A DNA stretch of 7,712 nucleotides, from positions 1-7,712 of the forward strand of contig JAZLLX010000102.1 of the NCBI GenBank assembly GCA_045598345.1, in the 5' to 3' direction. Positions 1 to 4,057 of this stretch are shown here, piece after piece (the first letter of the stretch is position 1; the number at the start of each line of letters is the position of its first letter). The position numbers and the translations under genes are program-made. A model generated the notes under the pieces. It was not told the origin of the DNA. It worked only from the letters and a program-made list of their open reading frames with translations, and searched no databases. The stretch comes from Phascolarctobacterium_B sp045598345 (lineage in GTDB: Bacteria; Bacillota; Negativicutes; Acidaminococcales; Acidaminococcaceae).

Positions 1-34
1 TTATAGCAAGAAAGGTGGTATAGTGCGAACTTAA

Positions 35-54
35 GGCCCCTTGGTGAAGGGGCT
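35..54. repeat. GC-rich hairpin, 8-bp stem
   Basis: GGCCCCTT at 35-42 pairs with AAGGGGCT at 47-54 around a 4-base loop; the outermost pair is G-T. It is followed directly by GTCAGC...GCTGAC (55-60/77-82). The combination resembles the compact intergenic palindromes scattered through many Firmicute genomes. No T-run follows on either strand, so an intrinsic terminator is not well supported. Confidence 0.55.
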
Positions 55-61
55 GTCAGCG

Positions 62-157
62 ATAGGAACATAGGCGGCTGACTGAGGATTGAGAACTCTG
101 CATTATGCGAAAGTGCCGCTTTAATCCGCACCCCCAGTCGCCTTTCTTTGTTCCTAT
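62..157. repeat. Imperfect inverted repeat with ATAGGAACA ends
   Basis: ATAGGAACA at 62-70 is the exact reverse complement of TGTTCCTAT at 149-157. Inside these ends, AGGCGGCTGACTG (72-84) faces CAGTCGCCT (135-143), whose complement reads AGGCGACTG, so the arms agree over much of their length with small gaps. The left end lies inside the loop of the GTCAGC/GCTGAC stem. This could be a miniature non-autonomous element or an older palindrome expanded by nesting. No protein is encoded and no target-site duplication is obvious. Confidence 0.45.
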
Positions 158-164
158 GGGCGCC

Positions 165-186
165 AGCCCCCGCAAAGGTGGGGGCT
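165..186. repeat. C/G hairpin, 7-bp stem
   Basis: AGCCCCC at 165-171 pairs with GGGGGCT at 180-186 around an 8-base loop. It lies beyond the cyclophilin gene in the direction of that gene's transcription and could stabilise or end the transcript. No T-run follows on the minus strand, which speaks against a classical terminator. Confidence 0.5.
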
Positions 187-190
187 ACTT

Positions 191-226
191 ATGTTCCTGT
201 AATTTGTTATATAATCACAGGAACAT
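191..226. repeat. Perfect 10-bp inverted repeat (family copy 1)
   Basis: ATGTTCCTGT at 191-200 is exactly complementary to ACAGGAACAT at 217-226. In minus-strand RNA the stem can extend by four more pairs (one G-U), giving about 14 pairs and an 8-base loop. The segment TATAATCACAGGAAC (210-224) matches TATAATCATAGGAAC (800-814) at 14 of 15 bases, so this and the 754-849 element appear to belong to one repeat family. Confidence 0.6.
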
Positions 227-234
227 TCCACCAT

Positions 235-267
235 AATTACGCATTGCGAATTACGCATTACGCATTA
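235..267. repeat. Short tandem ATTACGCATT repeats running into a stop codon
   Basis: ATTACGCATT occurs three times (236-245, 250-259, 257-266). The first two are preceded by A and spaced 14 bp apart; the third overlaps the second. The TAA stop of the leftward cyclophilin gene (complement of 265-267) lies within the last unit, so the repeat tract touches the coding end directly. Confidence 0.6.
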
Positions 268-729
268 TCCGACAACTTCAACCTTTTCCATAATCACAGC
301 ATCTTTAGGTCTGTCCATAGCATCGGTTGATACAGCACCAATCAGGCGGACTCTGTCCATACCTTCAACAATTTTGCCAAAGATGGCATGATGTCCGTCC
401 AGCCAGGGGGTAGGAGCCAAAGTAATGAAGAACTGGCTGCCGCCAGTGTTGGGACCTGCGTTTGCCATACTGAGGATGCCCTCGTCATCATGTCGCAAAC
501 CCTCGCCAAATTCATCTTTAATTTTGTAGCCGGGACCGCCCATACCTGTACCGGTGGGGTCGCCGCCCTGAATCATAAAGCCGTCAATTATCCGATGGAA
601 GATAATACCGTCATAAAATTTCTTTTCCACCAAATCAATAAAGTTTTTGGTAGTGTTGGGGGCTTTGTCCTCAAACATTTCAGCCACAAAAACTCCCATA
701 TTGGTGGTGAATTTAATTTTTCTGTTCAT
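265..729 (-). CDS. Cyclophilin-type peptidyl-prolyl cis-trans isomerase, cytoplasmic
   Basis: This 154-residue protein is a single-domain cyclophilin, which catalyses cis-trans isomerisation of Xaa-Pro bonds and helps proteins fold. The family's active site is clearly present: FHR at 44-46 with the catalytic Arg46, FMIQGGD at 51-57, MANAGPNTGGSQFFIT at 88-103 (Gln99 and Phe101 in the substrate pocket), and WLDGHHAIFG at 109-118. The length is typical of small bacterial cyclophilins. No signal peptide or membrane segment is seen, so it should act in the cytoplasm. The ATG at 729 is preceded by a perfect AAGGAGG (735-741) at 5 bases spacing, which fixes the start. It is the last gene of the leftward block and is bracketed by related palindromic repeats (754-849 upstream, 191-267 downstream). 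I cannot choose a ppiA/ppiB-style symbol from sequence alone. Confidence 0.95.
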   Translation of the reverse strand: MNRKIKFTTNMGVFVAEMFEDKAPNTTKNFIDLVEKKFYDGIIFHRIIDGFMIQGGDPTGTGMGGPGYKIKDEFGEGLRHDDEGILSMANAGPNTGGSQFFITLAPTPWLDGHHAIFGKIVEGMDRVRLIGAVSTDAMDRPKDAVIMEKVEVVG

Positions 730-753
730 AATTTCCTCCTTAAATCAATTCAG

Positions 754-849
754 AATTAAGAATTAAGAATGCAGAATGATAGTAATATGTTCCGTTGATT
801 ATAATCATAGGAACTATTTACCTCCATTCTTCATTCATAATTCTTAATT
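754..849. repeat. 96-bp palindromic repeat element (family copy 2)
   Basis: The outer arms 754-778 and 825-849 are inverted repeats matching at 23 of 25 bases. Inside them is a second weaker inverted pair around GTTCC (789-793) and GGAAC (810-814), with the perfect 12-bp palindrome TGATTATAATCA (796-807) at the centre. The whole gap between the membrane-protein stop codon (851-853) and the cyclophilin gene is thus nearly filled by one nested palindrome. It shares its core with the 191-226 repeat. It could act as a 3' stabiliser for the upstream gene, or carry a promoter for the cyclophilin (a TATAAT lies at the centre on both strands), or simply be a miniature mobile repeat. Confidence 0.6.
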
Positions 850-850
850 T

Positions 851-1732
851 TTAGACCTTCCGTTTTCTCCCTAAATCATACACCAAATATATTCCCACTC
901 CGGCCGCTGTGAAGATGGCCGGAGCAAGGTTTTGCCCTTGGGCATTGCCTTGGAAAAAGGTAATGAAAAATATGCTGGCAATGAAAAACAAATTGCTGGC
1001 ACGCAAGCGCTGACCGTCTATGCGGCGGACACTTCTGTCACCTCTGGTTGCCACCAGCACACTCATACGCAACATAGGCAAAAACAAAATAATGCTGGCC
1101 GCCAAAATAATAATGTAGGGCATGGAAAGCAATGCTGGCTCTTTGGTGATACCGTTACTGAACCACAGAGTACCGAGTGCAAAGGCCGCCAGATAGAGGG
1201 AATAGAATGCCCCGTTGTGCAGTTGGCTTTCAATAATATAGGCCGCCGCCAACATCATGGGATAGAGCCAGCCCCCGTCCTGCCCCAACCACCAGGCACA
1301 GAGCAACATTAAAACATTATCAAAAATTTTATGCTTGTCCCCACTGCTCCTGTTCAACATCCGCAGAACGAAGATTAAAAGCAGCATAACAATGAAATTC
1401 GGTTCACCCTGCCAAAAGGCCCAGCCGGTTGCCAAAACACCGCCGATAATGCCGCCAATTTTTCTGTCCGGGTCAAGTTCCATACCCAGCATAAAACTCA
1501 AAAGCAAACTGAAACCCACACCGATACCGGCCAAACAAGCATCATAGACAGGGACATTTTGGGTAAGTTTCCAGCACGCTTCAGCACAGAATGCCAGCAC
1601 TGTGGCCAAAAGGGTATAACGGGTAATTTTGTCATCAAAATTAAAGGGGCGGGCAAGACCAAAGTACTGACCGATACCCGTAACATCCTCAGGTCCCATA
1701 TATCCTTTGTATTTGTTTTGCTTTTTGCTCAT
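851..1732 (-). CDS. Polytopic membrane protein of unknown function
   Basis: I do not recognise this 293-residue protein. A charged, hydrophilic N-terminus (about 1-35) is followed by roughly nine or ten hydrophobic stretches, near residues 39-55, 66-85, 92-107, 111-125, 136-150, 154-168, 176-192, 203-221, 247-261 and 268-286. The longest polar loop, 229-246, is basic and carries RGDRSVRRIDGQRLRAS, probably cytoplasmic by the positive-inside rule. The C-terminus is basic (GRKRKV). There is no signal peptide, ATP-binding motif or obvious transporter signature. The ATG at 1732 lies 3 bases after the ispD stop and its GAGGAG ribosome binding site lies inside the last ispD codons, so the two genes are very likely co-transcribed and translationally coupled. 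A link to isoprenoid or envelope lipid metabolism is conceivable but rests on position alone. Confidence 0.85.
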   Translation of the reverse strand: MSKKQNKYKGYMGPEDVTGIGQYFGLARPFNFDDKITRYTLLATVLAFCAEACWKLTQNVPVYDACLAGIGVGFSLLLSFMLGMELDPDRKIGGIIGGVLATGWAFWQGEPNFIVMLLLIFVLRMLNRSSGDKHKIFDNVLMLLCAWWLGQDGGWLYPMMLAAAYIIESQLHNGAFYSLYLAAFALGTLWFSNGITKEPALLSMPYIIILAASIILFLPMLRMSVLVATRGDRSVRRIDGQRLRASNLFFIASIFFITFFQGNAQGQNLAPAIFTAAGVGIYLVYDLGRKRKV

Positions 1733-1735
1733 ACC

Positions 1736-2431
1736 TTATCTCCTCTTAAAGAAATATTCAAACACCGGCAGATCCTCCGGGGTGGTGAGTTTTTGATTTT
1801 TCTCGTCCCCCTCCGCCACGAAGATTTTTACTTCCGGTAACATTTTGGCAATTACACCGCAATCATCCGTGGCGGCAAAGTCCGCCTGCTGCATGGCCAT
1901 TTCGTAGGCCTTGCTGACGACACCCAAACGGAAACCTTGCGGGGTCTGACATTCGATGAGTTTTGCCCTGTCCGGGGTACTGGTAATTTCGTTTTTGTTG
2001 TTGATGCCCACAATGGTATTGGAGGGAGTAACCCCCACATTTACCGCATCGTATTTGTCCAGAGCGTCCAGCACCCGGGTAATCAGTTCATTGCTCACCA
2101 AAGGCCTTGCCGCATCGTGAATCAGGATTTTGTCCGCAGGTGAATTACCCAGGAAATAATCAATGGCGGCGGCACTGCTGTCATAGCGGTTGTTGCCGCC
2201 GATAATGACACCGCAGACCTTTGGCCAGTTGTTCCGTTGGATAATGGCTTTGGCTTCGTCAACATAATCACTGTTCATGACGATTAGTATTTTGTCAACG
2301 GAGGGATGATTTTCAAAGGCCTGTACTGAATGCTCCAGTACAGTACGCCCTGCAAATTCTAAAAATTGTTTGGGAATGGTGATGCCCATACGGGCTCCCA
2401 CACCACCTGCCAAAATAGCCACCAAATTCAT
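1736..2431 (-). CDS. ispD: 2-C-methyl-D-erythritol 4-phosphate cytidylyltransferase
   Basis: IspD transfers CMP from CTP to 2-C-methyl-D-erythritol 4-phosphate, the third step of the MEP route to isoprenoids, in the cytoplasm. The 231-residue length fits the family. Visible motifs are the nucleotide-binding loop LAGGVGARMG (7-16) with Arg14, PKQFL (20-24) with Lys21, GGNNRYDS (78-85), IHDAARP (104-110), Arg155 ahead of QTPQGF (162-167), TDD (188-190) and KLTTPEDL (214-221) with Lys214. TarI, the ribitol-5-phosphate cytidylyltransferase of teichoic acid synthesis, shares the same fold and most motifs. The TPDR...QTPQ and ATDD blocks look more IspD-like, and no tarJ-like partner is present, so IspD is preferred but not proven. 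An AGGGAG site precedes the ATG at 2431. ispF, its frequent partner, is absent here; the next gene is a membrane protein instead. Confidence 0.85.
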   Translation of the reverse strand: MNLVAILAGGVGARMGITIPKQFLEFAGRTVLEHSVQAFENHPSVDKILIVMNSDYVDEAKAIIQRNNWPKVCGVIIGGNNRYDSSAAAIDYFLGNSPADKILIHDAARPLVSNELITRVLDALDKYDAVNVGVTPSNTIVGINNKNEITSTPDRAKLIECQTPQGFRLGVVSKAYEMAMQQADFAATDDCGVIAKMLPEVKIFVAEGDEKNQKLTTPEDLPVFEYFFKRR

Positions 2432-2468
2432 TTGCCAATCTCCCTATCTGATTTTTCTTAACCTATAC

Positions 2469-2477
2469 ATTATATCA
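2469..2477 (-). promoter_or_regulatory. Extended -10 promoter for ispD and downstream genes
   Basis: On the minus strand this reads TGATATAAT, a perfect TGn-TATAAT extended -10. Transcription would start near 2462, giving a leader of about 31 bases that carries the AGGGAG ribosome binding site of ispD. No convincing -35 box is seen at 16-18 bp, which is usual for extended -10 promoters. The 74-bp gap (2432-2505) contains no clear terminator for the preceding metallophosphoesterase gene, so read-through from ttcA is also possible. Confidence 0.55.
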
Positions 2478-2505
2478 AATATCCACTATCTTATCATAAC
2501 TTTTT

Positions 2506-3201
2506 TCAAATTTCTTTGACAAACACGGGTGTAAAATTTTGCGTATTGGAGGAACAGAGTTTGAAATTTATTTCGTTACGCATTCCCTCAAAAACGGCAA
2601 TGTTATTTTCGCTGTGAATATGCCCGAAAACTATGTGCTTGACGGGATATTGCTCAAACAAGTCAGTAAAGAAATTTTGCTCATTTGCTTTGAAAATGGG
2701 GGGAAAATGCAGAACCATAATGATTTCTTCCGCCCCCTGTTTAATGGCGGTATCCAAACTTAATTTCATACGGATTGCCTCACGCTTGTAAATTTTTTCA
2801 TCCTCTGGGGAAAAATCTTCATTGCTTGGCACTTTCCAACCCCTGCAACCGCAGATACCCAATTTACCCAAAAGCACACAATCATTCTGTAAAAATTCCA
2901 ATTCAGGATAAACGCTCCGCATTTTGCTGACAGAAGTCCACCAGTAATCGTGGTTGCCACGCACTAAAATTTTTCTGCCGGGCAGGGCCATAATCCATTG
3001 CAAATCTTCGTCCGCCTCTTGCAAATTCATACCCCAACTGGTGTCGCCGCACAAAAGCACCAGGTCATCTTGCCCCACAGTAGCAAGCCAGTTTTCTTTT
3101 ATCTTTTCTGGGTGATTGGTCCATTGTACGCCGAAAATATCCATGGGCTTTTTCATGGGTTGTCCGCTTAAATGCAAATCACCGATGCAAAATATTTTCA
3201 T
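2506..3201 (-). CDS. Calcineurin-like metallophosphoesterase
   Basis: This 231-residue protein belongs to the calcineurin-type metallophosphoesterases, which hydrolyse phosphomonoesters or phosphodiesters with a two-metal centre. All metal-binding blocks are present: GDLH at 7-10 (Asp8, His10), GD at 52-53, RGNHD at 81-85 (Asn83, His84), His165 in LHFPP, and GHIH at 193-196. There is no signal peptide, so it is probably cytoplasmic; the substrate cannot be told from sequence. The chosen start is the ATG at 3201, which places the MKIFCIGDLH strand at the N-terminus as usual, has GGAAGGA 7 bases upstream, and overlaps the ttcA stop by one base (TAATG). A TTG five codons upstream is possible but would overlap ttcA further and include the ribosome binding site. 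The overlap implies coupled translation with ttcA. Confidence 0.9.
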   Translation of the reverse strand: MKIFCIGDLHLSGQPMKKPMDIFGVQWTNHPEKIKENWLATVGQDDLVLLCGDTSWGMNLQEADEDLQWIMALPGRKILVRGNHDYWWTSVSKMRSVYPELEFLQNDCVLLGKLGICGCRGWKVPSNEDFSPEDEKIYKREAIRMKLSLDTAIKQGAEEIIMVLHFPPIFKANEQNFFTDLFEQYPVKHIVFGHIHSENNIAVFEGMRNEINFKLCSSNTQNFTPVFVKEI

Positions 3202-3965
3202 TAGTTGTCCTTCCAAAATGAGTGAAATTTATCAATAAGTTTTTGCTTGTCAATTTTTGCCGGCCACAGTTCCATGCCTTCCTGTTCACGCATGGCCGCC
3301 CCCAAATGTTCATAAAGTTCAGGATATTTGCTGCCTAAAGAACTGATTTGTTGTTTGATTTCCTGCCTTGTGGTATTGCCGTCATAGGGGCAAGGATTTT
3401 TAATCGGTTGAAAATGTAATTTTTCCGTCTGCTCAATAATTTCTTTTTCCCGATAATAGATTAAGGGGCGTAAAACAGTGATGCCGCTACGGCTCAATTC
3501 CGTTACAGGGCGAAAGGTCTTTAACTGGCCGCTGGTGAGAATATTCATAAAAAAAGTTTCCACTGCATCATCGTGATGATGTGCCAACGCCACTTTATTG
3601 AAGCCCAGTTCCTTTGCCCGTCTGTTGATAACCGCCCTGCGGAAATAGGCACAGGAATAGCAGGGGGAATTGTCCTTCTGCAATTCGGGCACATTGATAT
3701 TTTCGCTGTACCAATTCAGGTTATATTGCTGACAGAAACTTTGGTAGCGTTCCGTGGGGAACTCCGGCACAAACATAGTGTTCACGGTGATACAGGCCAA
3801 GTCAAAAGGAAAGGGGGCATGCTTTTGCAGTTTCGCTAACTGTGATACCAAAAACATACTGTCCTTGCCGCCGCTGAAGCCAATTAAAGTGCGGTCTTCA
3901 GGTTGCAACATATCAAATTCAATAATGGCACGCCAAAGTTTTGCCAAAGTATCTGTGGTATGCAA
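3201..3965 (-). CDS. ttcA: TtcA-like PP-loop tRNA sulfurtransferase
   Basis: The 254-residue protein is a PP-loop ATPase of the TtcA/TtuA type. TtcA adenylates cytidine 32 of certain tRNAs and replaces its oxygen with sulfur, using a [4Fe-4S] cluster. Visible features are the PP-loop SGGKDS (31-36), the CxxC pair Cys102/Cys105 in PCYSCAYFRR, AHHHDD (128-133) typical of the family, and a third cysteine, Cys192 in NPCP, matching the three-cysteine cluster ligation of TtcA. The start is a TTG at 3965: it has a perfect AAGGAGG 5 bases upstream, whereas the first ATG (Met19) has no comparable site and would leave little sequence before the PP-loop. It is the first gene of the leftward block, with its own extended -10. 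Subfamily assignment rests on motifs; a related thiouridine or unknown PP-loop specificity cannot be excluded. Confidence 0.85.
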   Translation of the reverse strand: MHTTDTLAKLWRAIIEFDMLQPEDRTLIGFSGGKDSMFLVSQLAKLQKHAPFPFDLACITVNTMFVPEFPTERYQSFCQQYNLNWYSENINVPELQKDNSPCYSCAYFRRAVINRRAKELGFNKVALAHHHDDAVETFFMNILTSGQLKTFRPVTELSRSGITVLRPLIYYREKEIIEQTEKLHFQPIKNPCPYDGNTTRQEIKQQISSLGSKYPELYEHLGAAMREQEGMELWPAKIDKQKLIDKFHSFWKDN

Positions 3966-3970
3966 ATAAA

Positions 3971-3977
3971 CCTCCTT
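3971..3977 (-). promoter_or_regulatory. Ribosome binding site that selects the TTG start of ttcA
   Basis: The minus strand reads AAGGAGG, the full anti-16S consensus, 5 bases before TTG at 3965-3963. There is no in-frame ATG near it, so it is the main reason for calling a TTG start. Confidence 0.8.
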
Positions 3978-3992
3978 ACTACGATTTTATTT

Positions 3993-4001
3993 ATTATACC
4001 A
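3993..4001 (-). promoter_or_regulatory. Extended -10 promoter for ttcA
   Basis: On the minus strand this reads TGGTATAAT, a perfect extended -10. The predicted start near 3986 gives a leader of about 21 bases that just contains the AAGGAGG site. A good -35 is not visible. The sequence is the exact reverse complement of the pcrA -10 region at 4042-4050. Confidence 0.6.
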
Positions 4002-4041
4002 TAATACTTGTTGTTTTACATAGCAAATATGGAGCAAAATG

Positions 4042-4050
4042 TGGTATAAT
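4042..4050 (+). promoter_or_regulatory. Extended -10 promoter for pcrA-ligA, probably leaderless
   Basis: TGGTATAAT at 4042-4050 is a perfect extended -10. Transcription normally begins about 7 bases after the last base of the box, that is near 4057, one base before the pcrA ATG at 4058. The mRNA would then have essentially no 5' leader, which agrees with the lack of a ribosome binding site at normal spacing. No -35 of good quality is seen 16-18 bp upstream. Confidence 0.55.
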
Positions 4051-4057
4051 ATTTAAC

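Larger units (their letters stand above)
1..264. other. Non-coding region made of palindromes and short repeats
   Basis: No convincing gene is visible here on either strand. The stretch is built from consecutive secondary-structure units: a GC-rich hairpin at 35-54, a 6-bp stem GTCAGC/GCTGAC at 55-60 and 77-82, a long inverted repeat with ATAGGAACA ends at 62-157, a C/G hairpin at 165-186, a 10-bp perfect inverted repeat at 191-226, and tandem ATTACGCATT units from 235 into the cyclophilin stop codon. It lies downstream of the leftward cyclophilin gene, so it may form the 3' end of that transcript, but none of the hairpins is followed by a clear T-run in that direction. I read it as intergenic repeat accumulation. 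Confidence 0.7.

Noticed and set aside
16..24. TGGTATAGT on the plus strand looks like an extended -10 box.
   Set aside because: Five of six bases match in the hexamer but no rightward gene follows, so it is probably chance.
9..30. AGAAAGGTGGTATAGTGCGA resembles a T-box antiterminator motif followed by a hairpin at 35-54, as in tRNA-sensing leaders.
   Set aside because: The match to the T-box core is partial, the hairpin has no T-run, the upstream specifier region would lie outside the window, and no rightward gene follows for about 4 kb.
191..226. Intrinsic terminator for the cyclophilin transcript.
   Set aside because: The stem is strong but AT-rich in its inner part and is not followed by a T-run on the minus strand; better explained as a repeat.
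235..267. CRISPR-like array.
   Set aside because: Units are only about 10 bp with 4 bp or no spacing and there are no unique spacers or cas genes.
388..759. 123-codon open frame on the plus strand opposite the cyclophilin gene.
   Set aside because: It is a shadow of a clearly conserved cyclophilin and has no recognisable motif.
3202..3216. TTG start giving five extra residues on the metallophosphoesterase.
   Set aside because: The ATG at 3201 has a well placed GGAAGGA, overlaps the previous stop as TAATG and gives the usual N-terminus of the family.
3941..4057. Longer N-terminus for pcrA starting at TTG 3941 (39 extra residues).
   Set aside because: It would overlap ttcA and both promoters, and PcrA proteins begin shortly before the LNPQQ motif, which fits the ATG at 4058.
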